From contig NZ_CP059557.1 in NCBI RefSeq assembly GCF_022828475.1, forward strand, positions 5,069,470-5,133,469: 64,000 bases of DNA. The letters are read 5' to 3'. This DNA is from Saccharopolyspora gloriosae (GTDB lineage Bacteria > Actinomycetota > Actinomycetes > Mycobacteriales > Pseudonocardiaceae). The notes beneath the pieces were generated by a model, which had not been told where the DNA came from, did no database searches, and worked only from the letters and a program-made list of their open reading frames with translations. The first letter of the stretch is position 1; each line of letters begins with the position of its first letter. Position numbers and translations under genes: made by a program. Shown here one piece after another: positions 24,968-34,739 of this stretch.

Positions 24968-26899
24968 TCACGCCTCGCGGCGAACGGGGCTGTCGAGCTC
25001 GGTGTTCTGCTGCGCCGTGCGGATCCGGTCGGCGAACCACTCCGTGACGCGCCGCGCCACGTCCTGCTCGGTCAGGCCCAGCTCCGCGAGCACCTGCTCG
25101 CGCGAAGCGTGCAGCAGGAACTCGTTCGGCACCGCGAGATCGCGCAGCGGCACGTCCACCGCGGCGTCGCGCAGCGCGGCAGCCAGCGACCAGCCGAAAC
25201 CGCCGTTGCGCCCGGAATCCTCCAGCGTCACGACCAGCTTGTGCTCGGCAGCCATCGTCACGACCTGCTCCGGAACCGGCTTCACCCAGCGCGGGTCGAC
25301 GACGGTCACCCCGATGCCCTGCGCGGCCAGCCGCCGCGCCGCGGCCACCGCGGTCTCACCGAACGCGCCGACCGCGGCGAGCAGCACGTCGCTGTGCTCC
25401 CCGTTCGCGGGGCGATGCAGCACGTCCACGCCGCCGACGCGTTCCAGCGCCGGCACCTCCTCGATCACGGATCCCTTCGAGAACCGCACCACCGTCGGCC
25501 CGTCATCAACGGCGACGGCCTCGCGCAGCTCCTCGCGCAGCGTCACCGCGTCCCGCGGCGCCGCGACCTGGACGCCGGGGATCACGCCGAGGATCGACAG
25601 GTCCCACATGCCGTTGTGGCTGGCGCCGTCGTCGCCGGTGATGCCGGAGCGGTCCAAGGTCACCGTCACCGGCTGGCGGTGCAGCGCCACGTCCATCAGC
25701 AGCTGGTCGAACGCGCGGTTCAAGAACGTCGAGTACACCGCGAACACCGGGTGCAACCCGCCCATCGCCATGCCTGCGGCGGACGTCATCGCGTGCTGCT
25801 CGGCGATGCCCACGTCGAAGCACCGGTCCGGATAGGCCTTGGCGAACTTGTCCAGGCCCGTCGGCCCGAGCATCGCGGCCGTCATCGCCACCACGTCGGC
25901 GCGCTCGCCGCCGATGCGCACCAGCTCTTCGGAGAACACGTTCGTCCAGCTCTTCGGCGCAGGCGAAGTCGGCACCCCCGTCTCGGGGTTGATCACCTTC
26001 ACCTGGTGCATCTGGTCGGCCTCGTGGTTCTCCGCCGGGGCGAAACCGTTGCCCTTGCGGGTCACCGCGTGCACGATCACCGGGCCGCCGAAGGAACGCG
26101 CCATGGTCAGCGCCTGCTCCATGGCCTTCATGTCGTGGCCGTCGACCGGGCCGAGGTACTTGATGCCGAGGTCGGAGAACATGACCTGCGGGCTGAACGC
26201 GTCCTTGAGCCCGGACTTCGCGGCGTGCAGACCGGTGTAGAGCGGCCTGCCGACCACGGGCAGGTTGCGCAGCGTGCTGCGGCCGCGCTCCAGCGCCTTC
26301 TCGTAGCCGGGGTTGAGCCGCAGCGCGGACAGGTGCTCGGCGAAACCACCGATGGTGGGCGCGTAGGAGCGGCCGTTGTCGTTGACGATGATGACCAGCG
26401 GGCGTTCCTGGTCAGCGGCGATGTTGTTCAGCGCCTCCCAGCACATGCCGCCGGTGAGCGCGCCGTCGCCGACGACCGCCACCGCGTGCCGCCCGCCGCC
26501 GGTGAGCTGGAACGACCGGGCCAGGCCGTCGGCGTAGGACAGCGAGGTGGAGGCGTGCGAATTCTCCACCAGGTCGTGTTCGCTCTCCGCTCGCGACGGG
26601 TAGCCGGACAGACCGTCGCGCTTGCGGAGCCGGTCGAAGCCGTCCTGCCTACCGGTCACGATCTTGTGCACGTACGCCTGGTGCCCGGTGTCGAAGACCA
26701 CCGCGTCCCGAGGCGAGTCGAACACCCGGTGCAGGGCCAGCGTGAGTTCCAATGCGCCCAGGTTCGGGCCGAGGTGCCCGCCTGTGCGAGACACCTTCTG
26801 GATCAAGAAGGAGCGGATCTCAGCGGCCAGCTCGACCAGCTCACCGTGCTCCAGGCGTTTCAGGTCGGCCGGACCTTGCACGGATTCCAGCAGCGTCAC
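24968..26899 (-). CDS. dxs: 1-deoxy-D-xylulose-5-phosphate synthase
   Basis: A 643-residue DXS, first enzyme of the MEP isoprenoid pathway. It condenses pyruvate with glyceraldehyde 3-phosphate. Features: [20 protein letters not shown], the ThDP motif [19 protein letters not shown] closing with [16 protein letters not shown], the Glu-containing [18 protein letters not shown] of the second ThDP domain and the transketolase C-terminal domain. A GAGGTGGAG precedes GTG 26899 closely. Same relative position as Rv2682c (dxs1). Confidence 0.95.
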   Translation of the reverse strand: MTLLESVQGPADLKRLEHGELVELAAEIRSFLIQKVSRTGGHLGPNLGALELTLALHRVFDSPRDAVVFDTGHQAYVHKIVTGRQDGFDRLRKRDGLSGYPSRAESEHDLVENSHASTSLSYADGLARSFQLTGGGRHAVAVVGDGALTGGMCWEALNNIAADQERPLVIIVNDNGRSYAPTIGGFAEHLSALRLNPGYEKALERGRSTLRNLPVVGRPLYTGLHAAKSGLKDAFSPQVMFSDLGIKYLGPVDGHDMKAMEQALTMARSFGGPVIVHAVTRKGNGFAPAENHEADQMHQVKVINPETGVPTSPAPKSWTNVFSEELVRIGGERADVVAMTAAMLGPTGLDKFAKAYPDRCFDVGIAEQHAMTSAAGMAMGGLHPVFAVYSTFLNRAFDQLLMDVALHRQPVTVTLDRSGITGDDGASHNGMWDLSILGVIPGVQVAAPRDAVTLREELREAVAVDDGPTVVRFSKGSVIEEVPALERVGGVDVLHRPANGEHSDVLLAAVGAFGETAVAAARRLAAQGIGVTVVDPRWVKPVPEQVVTMAAEHKLVVTLEDSGRNGGFGWSLAAALRDAAVDVPLRDLAVPNEFLLHASREQVLAELGLTEQDVARRVTEWFADRIRTAQQNTELDSPVRREA

Positions 26900-27258
26900 C
26901 GCTCCACCTCGTTCATCATCCCGCGTCAGTTGCCTTCACCGCCCGTGCGGGGCGCCTCGCGACGGCCGCGCACCCCTGGGGACCGGCGACCAGTCTACGG
27001 AGCACGACCACCCACCCGGGACAAGGTACGCAGCCCTAGGAGATGCGAACGCACCGGTCCGGATGACGACGACAAGGGTGAGACCGGCTACTACGGGCGT
27101 GATGACACGGTCGGAACCCGCTTGAACACCGCGATTTCCTTCGGTCGAGTGGAGCAAGCACCACCCGTTTCGAGTAACGCGATCACGGAAAGTTCCGGAT
27201 TCGGCGGAGTTCGTTCCCGCTCGCGCGAGACCGTCGCCGCGGAGACCGCGCGGCGGCC
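26900..27258. other. non-coding region between dxs and the TrmA-like gene
   Basis: About 360 nt with no supportable gene on either strand. It should hold the dxs promoter. No repeat, riboswitch-like fold or strong hairpin was recognised apart from the terminator at its left end. Confidence 0.45.
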
Positions 27259-27288
27259 ACGGCTCCCCGCATGAACGCGGAGAGCCGT
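27259..27288 (-). terminator. hairpin terminator of the TrmA-like gene
   Basis: ACGGCTC/GAGCCGT (7 bp), one mismatch, then CCGC/GCGG (4 bp) around a 6-nt loop. It starts 8 nt past the stop of the minus-strand methyltransferase gene. Confidence 0.6.
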
Positions 27289-27295
27289 CCGCGCG

Positions 27296-28540
27296 TCAGC
27301 TCTCGCGCTCCAGCAGGGCGATGCACTCCATGTGGTGCGTCATCGGGAACGCGTCGAACGCCTCCAAGTCGGCGAGCCGATACCCCTGCTCGGCGAACAG
27401 GCTCACATCGCGCGCCAGCGCGGCCGGATCGCACGCCACGTGCACCACCCGCGCCGGCCCGACCCCGCACACCGCCTCGACGATCTGCCGTCCCGCGCCC
27501 TTGCGCGGCGGGTCCAGCACGACCACGTCCGGCGTGGGCAGGGTGTCGTCGGCGAGGACGTCCTCGACGGTGCCCGCCCGGAACGACACCTGCGGCAGGT
27601 CGCGCAGGTTCGCCACCGCGTCCTCAGTGGCCCGGCGCGAGGACTCCACCATGAACACCTCGCCCGCAGGCCCCGCCTGCTCGGCCAGCACCGCGGCGAA
27701 CAGGCCCACGCCGCCGTAGAGGTCCCACGCCACACCGCCCGAAGGCACCGCGGCCAGCCGCCCGACGACCTCGGCGAACGTGTCCGCCGCCGCCGGGTGC
27801 ACCTGCCAGAAGCCGTCCGCGGAGAACTCCCACGAGCGCCCCGCCGCCCGTTCCCGGGCGACAGCGGAACCTCGCACCTGCGTGTTGACCACCGCGGGCC
27901 GTTTGCCACGGCGGCGCTGCGGCGCGCGTTCCCGCTGCGTCACGTGGACCTCGGAGTTCGCGTCCGCGGCGACCTCCAGCTCGGCGCCTTGCGGCCACTC
28001 GCGGTCGGTCAGCCCGTCCAACGCTCCCTGCACCGTGATCGGGCAGTCGTCCACCGGCAGCACCCGGTGGCTGCGGTGCGGGTGGAAACCGGGCCGCCCC
28101 ACCCGGTCCACCGCCAGGCGCACCCTGGTGCGCCAGCGCAGCAGACCACCCGGCAACTCCCGCACCTCGACCTCGCGGTCCAAGCCCGCGAGGCGCTGCA
28201 GCTGCTCCCGGATCACGGCCGCCTTCAGCTCCCGCTGCGTGGTGCCGTCCGCGTGCTGCCAGTCGCACCCGCCGCAGCGATCGTGGCCCAGCGCCATGTC
28301 CGCCAGCGGGCACGGCGGCGCGACGCGCCCCTCCGCAGCGGTGAACACCTCCACCGCATCGGCTCGGCAGAACCCCTTCCCGGGGTCGTCGGTGACCTCC
28401 GCGAGGACCACCTCACCCGGCAAGGCGTGACGCACGAACACGACCCGTCCCTCATGCCTGGCCACGCAATGGCCACCGTGCGCCACCGGCCCCACGTCCA
28501 GCTTCAGACGCTTGCCGGTCCAATCCAACTTGCCGGTCAC
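27296..28540 (-). CDS. TrmA/RlmC-D family class I SAM-dependent RNA methyltransferase
   Basis: A 414-residue protein. An N-terminal TRAM domain (about residues 5-60) is followed by a Cys cluster (PPCPLADM, GHDRCGGCDWQH) that probably holds an Fe-S cluster. The catalytic domain has WDLYGGVGLFAAVLAEQAG (SAM site), VVVLDPPRKGAG and the nucleophile in VVHVACDPAALARD. It would methylate uridine C5 in tRNA or rRNA; the exact site cannot be told. GTG 28540 overlaps the APC transporter stop by 4 nt. Equivalent in order to Rv2689c. Confidence 0.88.
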   Translation of the reverse strand: MTGKLDWTGKRLKLDVGPVAHGGHCVARHEGRVVFVRHALPGEVVLAEVTDDPGKGFCRADAVEVFTAAEGRVAPPCPLADMALGHDRCGGCDWQHADGTTQRELKAAVIREQLQRLAGLDREVEVRELPGGLLRWRTRVRLAVDRVGRPGFHPHRSHRVLPVDDCPITVQGALDGLTDREWPQGAELEVAADANSEVHVTQRERAPQRRRGKRPAVVNTQVRGSAVARERAAGRSWEFSADGFWQVHPAAADTFAEVVGRLAAVPSGGVAWDLYGGVGLFAAVLAEQAGPAGEVFMVESSRRATEDAVANLRDLPQVSFRAGTVEDVLADDTLPTPDVVVLDPPRKGAGRQIVEAVCGVGPARVVHVACDPAALARDVSLFAEQGYRLADLEAFDAFPMTHHMECIALLERES

Positions 28541-30549
28541 CGACGTTCAGTCCCCTTCGATTCGCCCAAACCGCGACGCAACGCGCCCGGCATGACTCGC
28601 GGCTTGCGCTGCTTCGCACGGGTCGACGACGCGAGCTGCCACGGCACACTCGTCACCATCACACCCGGCTCGAACAGCAGCCTGCCTTTGAGCCGCAACG
28701 CACTCTGGTTGTGCAGCACCTGCTCCCACCAGTGCCCCACCACGTACTCCGGGATGAACACGGTCACCACGTCGCGCGGGCTGTTGCGGCGGATCCGCTT
28801 CACGTATTCGATCAGCGGCCGAGTCACCTCACGGTACGGGGACTCGATGACCTTCAACGGCACCGGCATGTCCTTCGACTCCCAGGTCGCCCTGAGCATC
28901 CGGGTTCCCGAGTCGTCGACGTTCACCGTGACCGCCTCCAACGTGTCCGGACGGGTCGCCCGCGCGTACGCCACCGCGCGCAACGTGGGCAGGTGCAGCT
29001 GTGAGACCAGCACGATGGCGTAGTTCCGGGACGGCAGCACGGCGGGTTCGTCGTACTGCGCCAACTCCTCCTGCACCGAGTCGTAATGCCTGCGGATCGC
29101 GGTCATCAGCAGGTAGATCGCGCCCATCGCCGCCAGCGCGATCCATGCGCCCTTCGCGAACTTCGTCACCAGCACGATCACCAGCACCGAGCCGGTCAGC
29201 ACCAGCCCGAACCCGTTGATCGCCTGGGAGCGCCGCATCCGGCGCCGCTGCGCCTGGTCCTTCTCCTTGCGCAGCAACCGGTTCCAGTGCCGCACCATGC
29301 CGGTCTGGCTCACCGTGAACGACACGAACACGCCCACCACGTACAGCTGCACCAGCCGGGTGACCTCGGCGTCGAAGGCCAGCACCAGCACCACCGCGAA
29401 CGCGGCCAGGAACAGGATCCCGTTGGAGAACGCCAGCCGGTCGCCTCGGGTGTGGAACTGACGCGGCAGGTAGCGGTCCTGAGCGAGGATCGATCCGAGC
29501 ACCGGGAACCCGTTGAACGCGGTGTTCGCAGCCAGCACCAGGATGATCGCGGTCGCCGCCGTCACGAAGAACGCGCCGGGTGGGAACACGTCGAACACCG
29601 CGCCCGCGATCTGCGCGACCATCGTGTGCTGCTCGTAACCGGCAGGCGCCGAGGTGATCTGCGCGGCCGGGTTCTCCGCGAGCCGCACCCCGGTGATCTG
29701 GGCGAGCCAGATCAGGCCCATCAGCATCACCACCGAGATGGAACCCATCATCAGCAGCGTCGTCGCGGCGTTGCGCGATTTGGGCTTCTGGAAGGCGGGG
29801 ACGCCGTTGCTGATCGCCTCCACCCCGGTCAGCGCGGCCGCGCCCTGGGAGAACGCGCGCATCATCAGGAACACGAACGCCAGCCCCGCCAGCTGGTTCT
29901 CGTCCGGCATGATCTCGACGGAGGCGCTCTCGGCGCGCATCGGCTGGTCCAGCACCACGGCCCGGAACAGGCCGAAGGCGATCATCCCCAGCACGCCGAG
30001 CAGGAACGCGTACACCGGCACGGCGAGGAAACCGCCGGATTCGCGCAGCCCGCGCAGGTTGACCGCGGTGAGCAGCACGATCGCCGCGACCGCGAACCAC
30101 TCCTTGTGGGTGGCCACGAACGGGCTCAGCGCGCCGACGTTCGCCGCCGCGGAGGAGATCGACACCGCGACCGTCAGCACGTAGTCGACGAGCAGTGCGC
30201 TGGCCACCGTGAGCCCGGCCTGCTTGCCCAGGTTCACCGTCGCGACCTCGTAGTCACCACCGCCCGACGGGTAGGCCCGCACGTTCTGCCGGTAGCTCGC
30301 CACGACGGTGAGCATCACCAGCGCGACCAGCGCCCCCACCCACGGCGTGAACGCGTAGGCGGACATCCCGGCGACGGAGAGCACCAGGAAGATCTCTTCC
30401 GGCGCGTAGGCCACCGACGACATGGCGTCGGAGGCGAACACCGGCAACGCCAGCCGCTTGGGCAGCAATGTGTGCGACAACCGGTCACTGCGGAACGGAC
30501 GCCCCACCAGCAGGCGTTTTGTCGCGGTCGCGAGCTTGGACACGGCCAT
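28537..30549 (-). CDS. APC-superfamily permease, KimA-like potassium transporter
   Basis: A 670-residue membrane protein. It has about twelve membrane segments in the first 450 residues (SSVAYAPEEIFLVLSVAGMS, YPSGGGDYEVATVNLG) and a roughly 170-residue cytosolic C-terminal domain (SRNYAIVLVSQLHLPTLRAV, VFIPEYVVGHWWEQVLHNQS). This architecture matches Rv2690c and the KimA group of high-affinity potassium importers. ATG 30549 (MAVSKLATATKRLL) is chosen over longer frames that run into the divergent ceoB promoter. It is divergent from two TrkA-type genes, which supports a potassium role. Confidence 0.88.
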   Translation of the reverse strand: MAVSKLATATKRLLVGRPFRSDRLSHTLLPKRLALPVFASDAMSSVAYAPEEIFLVLSVAGMSAYAFTPWVGALVALVMLTVVASYRQNVRAYPSGGGDYEVATVNLGKQAGLTVASALLVDYVLTVAVSISSAAANVGALSPFVATHKEWFAVAAIVLLTAVNLRGLRESGGFLAVPVYAFLLGVLGMIAFGLFRAVVLDQPMRAESASVEIMPDENQLAGLAFVFLMMRAFSQGAAALTGVEAISNGVPAFQKPKSRNAATTLLMMGSISVVMLMGLIWLAQITGVRLAENPAAQITSAPAGYEQHTMVAQIAGAVFDVFPPGAFFVTAATAIILVLAANTAFNGFPVLGSILAQDRYLPRQFHTRGDRLAFSNGILFLAAFAVVLVLAFDAEVTRLVQLYVVGVFVSFTVSQTGMVRHWNRLLRKEKDQAQRRRMRRSQAINGFGLVLTGSVLVIVLVTKFAKGAWIALAAMGAIYLLMTAIRRHYDSVQEELAQYDEPAVLPSRNYAIVLVSQLHLPTLRAVAYARATRPDTLEAVTVNVDDSGTRMLRATWESKDMPVPLKVIESPYREVTRPLIEYVKRIRRNSPRDVVTVFIPEYVVGHWWEQVLHNQSALRLKGRLLFEPGVMVTSVPWQLASSTRAKQRKPRVMPGALRRGLGESKGTERR

Positions 30550-30728
30550 GAGCGTAAGTGCTTCACTCGCGTGCGCTCCCGCGCCCGGCCGCGTCGTGGT
30601 GCGGACCGGCCGGCGCACTGTCCCGCGCTGCGAACCTCGGATACGGTGCACCGCTGAAAGCGACGGTCCCTGTCGCGGCGTGCGTGCGGAGCCGCGCAGG
30701 TGTCCGGCCGGGTACCGTCACGCTGACG

Positions 30729-30744
30729 CGGCGGCATGCCGCCG
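30729..30744. promoter_or_regulatory. 16-nt perfect palindrome upstream of ceoB
   Basis: CGGCGGCATGCCGCCG lies 14 nt before the ceoB Shine-Dalgarno in the divergent APC/ceoB region. It may be an operator or an RNA hairpin near the ribosome binding site. No ydaO-type riboswitch was recognised in this 221-nt region. Confidence 0.35.
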
Positions 30745-30770
30745 ACATGCCCGTGACAAGGAGACAGGCC

Positions 30771-31436
30771 GTGCACGTCGTGATCTTGGGCTGCGGCCGG
30801 GTCGGAGCCTCCTTGGCCACCGCTCTGCAACGGCTCGACCACACCGTCGCCGTGGTGGACAAGGACGGCACCGCGTTCCACCGGCTCGGCAAGGACTTCA
30901 CCGGCCAGCAGATCACCGGCAACGGCTTCGACCGGGACGTGCTCGTGGAAGCGGGCATCGAATCCGCCGCGGCGTTCGCGGCGGTCTCCAACGGTGACAA
31001 CTCCAACATCATCGCCGCCCGGGTGGCCCGCGAGACCTTCGGCGTGGAGCACGTCGTCGCCCGCATCTACGACCCCAAGCGAGCCGAGGTCTACCAGCGG
31101 CTCGGCATTCCCACGGTGGCCACCGTGCCGTGGACCACGGACCGCTTCCTGCGGATGCTGCTGCCGGAGGGCGTCGCCACCGCCTGGCGGGAACCGTCCG
31201 GCGCGGTCGCCGTGCTGCAGCTGCCGCTGCACCAGGACTGGGTGGGACGCCGCGTCGTCGAGCTGCAGGACACCATCGGTGCCCGCGTCGCGTTCATCAT
31301 GCGGTTCGGCAACGGCGTGCTGCCGGAACCGAAGACCGTCATCCAAGCCGACGACACGCTCTACGTCGCCGCGCTGTCGGGCACCGTCACCGACGTCACC
31401 GCAGCCGCTCTGCGCGCACCGGAGGAGACCGATTGA
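30771..31436 (+). CDS. ceoB: TrkA-type potassium uptake regulator (CeoB)
   Basis: A 221-residue RCK protein. AAGGAG (30758-30763) supports GTG 30771, giving VHVVILGCGRVGASLATALQ, the NAD-binding glycine motif. The RCK_N domain runs to about residue 130 (VVDKDGTAF, GNGFDRDVLVEAGIE, VVARIYDPKRAEVY) and a TrkA_C domain follows. It regulates a potassium channel or carrier in the membrane. The stop overlaps the ceoC start by 1 nt. Same pair as Rv2691-Rv2692. Confidence 0.9.
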   Translation: MHVVILGCGRVGASLATALQRLDHTVAVVDKDGTAFHRLGKDFTGQQITGNGFDRDVLVEAGIESAAAFAAVSNGDNSNIIAARVARETFGVEHVVARIYDPKRAEVYQRLGIPTVATVPWTTDRFLRMLLPEGVATAWREPSGAVAVLQLPLHQDWVGRRVVELQDTIGARVAFIMRFGNGVLPEPKTVIQADDTLYVAALSGTVTDVTAAALRAPEETD

Positions 31437-32095
31437 TGCGCATCGCCATCGCCGGAGCCGGAGCCGTCGGCCACTCCATCGCCAACGAACTGCTCGACGG
31501 CGGCCACGAGGTCATGCTCATCGAGCGCAGCACCGAGAACTACCGGCCGAAGACCATTCCGGGCGTCGAATGGGTCTTGGCCGACGCCTGCGAACTCGCC
31601 TCGCTGGAAGAGGCCGGGCTGCAGTCCTGCGACGTGGTCATCGCGGCCACCGGCGACGACAAGGTCAACCTCGTCGTCGCGCTGCTGGCGAAGACCGAGT
31701 TCGCGGTGCGTCGCGTGGTCGCCAGGGTCAACGATCCGCGCAACGAGTGGCTGTTCACCGACGCCTGGGGCGTGGACGTCGCCGTGTCCACGCCGCGGAT
31801 GCTGGCCGCGATGGTCGAGGAGGCCGTCAACGTCGGCGACCTGGTGCGGCTGATGACGCTGCGCCAGGGCCAGGCGAACCTGGTCGAGATCACGCTCCCG
31901 CCGGACACGCCGCTGGCCGGGAGCCGGGTCCGGGATCTCGCGCTGCCACCGGACGCGGCGCTGGTGACGATCCTGCGCGGCGGCCGGGTCATCGTGCCGC
32001 AGCCGGACGATCCGGTGGAGCCGGGCGACGAGATGCTGTTCGTCACCGCCGCGGAGATGGAACAGCAGATCCGCGAAGTCGTCCACGGTCGCTGA
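31436..32095 (+). CDS. ceoC: TrkA-type potassium uptake regulator (CeoC)
   Basis: A 219-residue RCK protein starting at ATG 31436 in a TGATG overlap with ceoB; GGAGGAG lies just before it inside ceoB. The N-terminus MRIAIAGAGAVGHSIANELL is the nucleotide-binding fold. ADACELASLEEAGLQSCDVV and VVARVNDPRNEWLF follow, and a TrkA_C domain ends the protein. CeoB and CeoC probably form a hetero-oligomeric gate that answers to NAD(H) or nucleotides and controls potassium flux. Confidence 0.9.
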   Translation: MRIAIAGAGAVGHSIANELLDGGHEVMLIERSTENYRPKTIPGVEWVLADACELASLEEAGLQSCDVVIAATGDDKVNLVVALLAKTEFAVRRVVARVNDPRNEWLFTDAWGVDVAVSTPRMLAAMVEEAVNVGDLVRLMTLRQGQANLVEITLPPDTPLAGSRVRDLALPPDAALVTILRGGRVIVPQPDDPVEPGDEMLFVTAAEMEQQIREVVHGR

Positions 32096-32119
32096 CCGCG
32101 CGCGAGCCGTCCCGGCAGG

Positions 32120-32938
32120 TCAGTTGTCGGCCGGGCCGGGACGCTCGGCGGACTGCTCCGGCTGCTGGGCGTATCGGGCGTACGCCGCCTGGTCCTCCGC
32201 GAGTTCCCGATCGGCCGTCTCCTGCGCGATCTTCGAAGCGCGGCGGACGGCCCAGACCGTCACGATCAGCGCCAACGCGGTCAGCGGATAACCCATGGCG
32301 ATGCGGGCGAAAGCCAGCCAGCCGGTCTGGTCCGCGTTGTACAGCCACTGCTGCACGACGTACTTCGCGGCGAACACCACGACCCACGCCAAGGTCGCCA
32401 GGTCGTAGCCGCGCAGCGCGGCGCGCTGCTTGCGCCAGTCCATGCCCAGCGAGTTCAACGCCGACCAGGCCACGCCGACCAGCGGCCAGCGCACCAGGAC
32501 CGACACCAGGAACACTCCGCCGTACACCAGGCTCGTCCAGATGCCCAGCAGGAAGAATCCCTTCGCGTCACCGGATCGGTAGGCGATGAACGAGCACACC
32601 GCCACACCCAGCACGCCGGAGATCGCGGGCTGCAGCGGTTCCTTTCGCACCAGTCGCCACACGGCGATGGCCACCGCCAGCCCGACGGCCGCCCAGATCG
32701 CGGGCATCAGGCTGGTCAACGCGTTGACCACGACGAAGACCACAATCGGCACGGCCGAATAGGCGAGTCCGGAGACACCGCCCATCTGCTCCAGCAAGGT
32801 CTGCTCGGCAGCCGGTGTTCCCTCCGGAGCGGGATCCGCGGTGTCGCCCGGTGGCGACTGTCCCGGCGCGTCGGCGGGGCCGGCGGGCGAAGCCGAGGCG
32901 TGCCGCGGGTCGGATGCGGGTGTTTCGCGTTCGCTCAT
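32120..32938 (-). CDS. DUF3159 family membrane protein
   Basis: A 272-residue protein. A Pro- and Ala-rich cytosolic N-terminus of about 45 residues precedes five or six membrane segments (VPIVVFVVVNALTSLMPAIW, AVGLAVAIAVW, GVFLVSVLVRWPLVGVAW, LAWVVVFAAKYVVQQWLY). A charged tail rich in Glu and Gln ends it. Function is unknown. ATG 32938 overlaps the OB-fold gene stop (ATGA). Order matches Rv2693c. Confidence 0.87.
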   Translation of the reverse strand: MSERETPASDPRHASASPAGPADAPGQSPPGDTADPAPEGTPAAEQTLLEQMGGVSGLAYSAVPIVVFVVVNALTSLMPAIWAAVGLAVAIAVWRLVRKEPLQPAISGVLGVAVCSFIAYRSGDAKGFFLLGIWTSLVYGGVFLVSVLVRWPLVGVAWSALNSLGMDWRKQRAALRGYDLATLAWVVVFAAKYVVQQWLYNADQTGWLAFARIAMGYPLTALALIVTVWAVRRASKIAQETADRELAEDQAAYARYAQQPEQSAERPGPADN

Positions 32939-33312
32939 GCGGTGTTCTGCAACTCGTAGTAGGGGTTGTACAGCACCTTGCAGCCGTCCCGGACCGCGAT
33001 CCTGCCGCGAGCCTTGACGGTGCGTCCCGGTTCGATGCCGGTGATCCGGCGCCGACCGAGCCACACCAGGGTGACGCCCTCGGTGCCGTCGAACAGTTCG
33101 GCTTCCAGCGTCGGCGCGGAGTTCTTCGGCGACATGTCCACGCTGCGCAGCCTGCCGAGCACCACGGCCTCTTGGCCGCATCGGCAGTCACAGGCCCGCT
33201 GCGCCCCGTCCGCCTGCGAGCGTTCGGAGAGGTCGTCGGCGTCGAGCTCGGCCACATCGCTGGTCAACCGACGCATGAGGCGGCGCCAGTAGCCGCCCCC
33301 GGTGTTGCTCAT
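32935..33312 (-). CDS. OB-fold nucleic acid binding protein
   Basis: A 125-residue protein with the N-terminus MSNTGGGYWRRLMRRLTSD. RLRSVDMSPKNSAPTLEAEL, VTLVWLGRRRITGIEPG and KARGRIAVRDGCKVLYNPYY form a RecG/OB-type five-strand barrel. The ACDCRCGQEAV segment holds three closely spaced Cys that may bind metal. ATG 33312 is chosen; upstream frames lack homology. It is coupled to the DUF3159 gene. Corresponds to Rv2694c; the biochemical role is unknown. Confidence 0.82.
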   Translation of the reverse strand: MSNTGGGYWRRLMRRLTSDVAELDADDLSERSQADGAQRACDCRCGQEAVVLGRLRSVDMSPKNSAPTLEAELFDGTEGVTLVWLGRRRITGIEPGRTVKARGRIAVRDGCKVLYNPYYELQNTA

Positions 33313-33362
33313 CGCTAGCGCTCCACGTACGCCTGGGATCGAGACACGACCGGCGGGCACCG

Positions 33363-33391
33363 CCGGAAGCGGTGAACACCGGAGCTTCCGG
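33363..33391. terminator. possible hairpin downstream of the DUF3710 gene
   Basis: CCGGAAGC (33363-33370) pairs with GCTTCCGG (33384-33391) over a 13-nt loop. It lies in the 260-nt gap between the DUF3710 stop and the OB-fold gene, about 185 nt past the stop, so a terminator role is only possible. Confidence 0.3.
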
Positions 33392-33574
33392 TGACTTCTC
33401 GGGGCACTGCTGCGCGCTCCGAACACCAGCGTAGCCCGTGCTCAGCAGCACGTCGCCACCCTGGCGGCAAATCGAACTTGATCACACGATCGGGTTCGTC
33501 CGAACCGTTCGAGGGGTCCTGCGGCGCCGGCCGACGCGACAGGACCACCCCCGGAAAAGCGAAACCGGCAGCAG

Positions 33575-34216
33575 TCAGGCCTGCTGCTCGCCGTTCTGCG
33601 TCTGCTGGATGTGCCGCGCGATGGACTCCGGCAACTCGATCGGCAGCGGCGTGCGCACCGGCAGCGGATCGTCACCCCGCACCACGACGGTGTTGTCCAG
33701 CACCGTGTACAGCAGCTTCGAGCACGCCTCGGCGCTCTCCTCCGGCCCGGCCGCCACGCCTCGGACCATCCAGCGCGGACCGTCGATGCCGACGAACCGC
33801 AGCACCGCGCGCGGCGAGTCGGCGACCAGTTCCGGCCCCCACTCGCCGTCCTGCTGGCCGACCTTGGCGCCGTCGCGGCGCAGCTGCTCCGCCAGCTCGT
33901 TGCGCACCTCGGGCCACAGCGCGGCACTGCGCGGGGCGGCGAACGCGCTGATGGTCAACCGGCCCACCTGGGTCACCAGGTGCACGGCGCGCACCGGACC
34001 CGACGGGTCCACCTCGACCTGCAGCTGACTGCCCTCCGGGATCGGCAACCGCACCGACCCCAGGTCCAGCCGTTCCATGTCGTCACCCGCGGGCAGCTCG
34101 CTGAGGTCGTACGGCCCCAGACCAGTCTCGTCCTCGGTGGCGAAACCGTCCGCGTTCTCGGACGGCCCGGCCTCGTCCTGCCGCGAGCCTCGCCCGCGAC
34201 GGCCCAATCCGAACAT
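33575..34216 (-). CDS. DUF3710 family protein
   Basis: A 213-residue soluble protein. A basic N-terminus (MFGLGRRGRGSRQDE) and an acidic stretch precede the conserved part: GPYDLSELPAGDDMERLDLG, VHLVTQVGRLTISAFAAP, VRFVGIDGPRWMVRGVAAG with LDNTVVVRG. Function is unknown. It ends a short run with dut, 4 nt apart on the same strand. Matches Rv2696c. Confidence 0.86.
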   Translation of the reverse strand: MFGLGRRGRGSRQDEAGPSENADGFATEDETGLGPYDLSELPAGDDMERLDLGSVRLPIPEGSQLQVEVDPSGPVRAVHLVTQVGRLTISAFAAPRSAALWPEVRNELAEQLRRDGAKVGQQDGEWGPELVADSPRAVLRFVGIDGPRWMVRGVAAGPEESAEACSKLLYTVLDNTVVVRGDDPLPVRTPLPIELPESIARHIQQTQNGEQQA

Positions 34217-34220
34217 CCCC

Positions 34221-34715
34221 TCAGACCTCCGTCCTGTGATCGGCCCCGGCGGACGCCGGCCCCGTCAGCACCTCGTGCCCGCCGGTGGATCCATGACCAC
34301 CGGCCCCCCGCTGCGACTCGGGCAGCTGCTCGACCTCCTCGAACACCGCGTTCTCGACGCGTTGCACGACCAGCTGCGCGATGCGGTCACCGCGTCGCAA
34401 CGCCAAGGTCTCAGCACGATCATGATTGATCAAGCAGACCTTGATCTCACCCCGGTACCCCGAGTCGACCGTGCCGGGAGCGTTCACCACCCCCAAACCG
34501 GCCCGCGCGGCCAGTCCGGAACGCGGGTGCACGAAACCGGCATAGCCCTCCGGTAACGCCAACGAGACGCCGGTACCGACGAGCGCGCGCTCACCGGGCC
34601 GCAGCACCAAGTCGCTGGTCGTCACCAGATCGGCGCCGGCATCACCCGGCCGGGCGTAGGACGGGATCGGGACGTCGGGGTCGAGACGGGTCAACAGGAC
34701 CTTCACGTTCGGCAC
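34221..34715 (-). CDS. dut: dUTP diphosphatase
   Basis: A 164-residue trimeric dUTPase. The five motifs are visible: [10 protein letters not shown] (1), [12 protein letters not shown] (2), [15 protein letters not shown] with the catalytic Asp (3), [11 protein letters not shown] (4) and the C-terminal arm [11 protein letters not shown] (5), where His replaces the more usual Phe as in mycobacteria. It hydrolyses dUTP to dUMP, keeping uracil out of DNA. GTG 34715 is divergent from the DUF3093 gene with only 24 nt between starts. Confidence 0.95.
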   Translation of the reverse strand: MPNVKVLLTRLDPDVPIPSYARPGDAGADLVTTSDLVLRPGERALVGTGVSLALPEGYAGFVHPRSGLAARAGLGVVNAPGTVDSGYRGEIKVCLINHDRAETLALRRGDRIAQLVVQRVENAVFEEVEQLPESQRGAGGHGSTGGHEVLTGPASAGADHRTEV

Positions 34716-34739
34716 GGGCGGCGAGACTACCCTGGAGGC

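Noticed and set aside
24476-27274. A plus-strand open frame of about 930 codons
   Set aside because: It is the antisense shadow of dxs and the response regulator, has no recognisable motif, and dxs on the other strand is beyond doubt.
30550-30770. ydaO-type cyclic di-AMP riboswitch upstream of ceoB
   Set aside because: Its conserved segments could not be recognised by eye; the interval is also short for a full aptamer plus expression platform.
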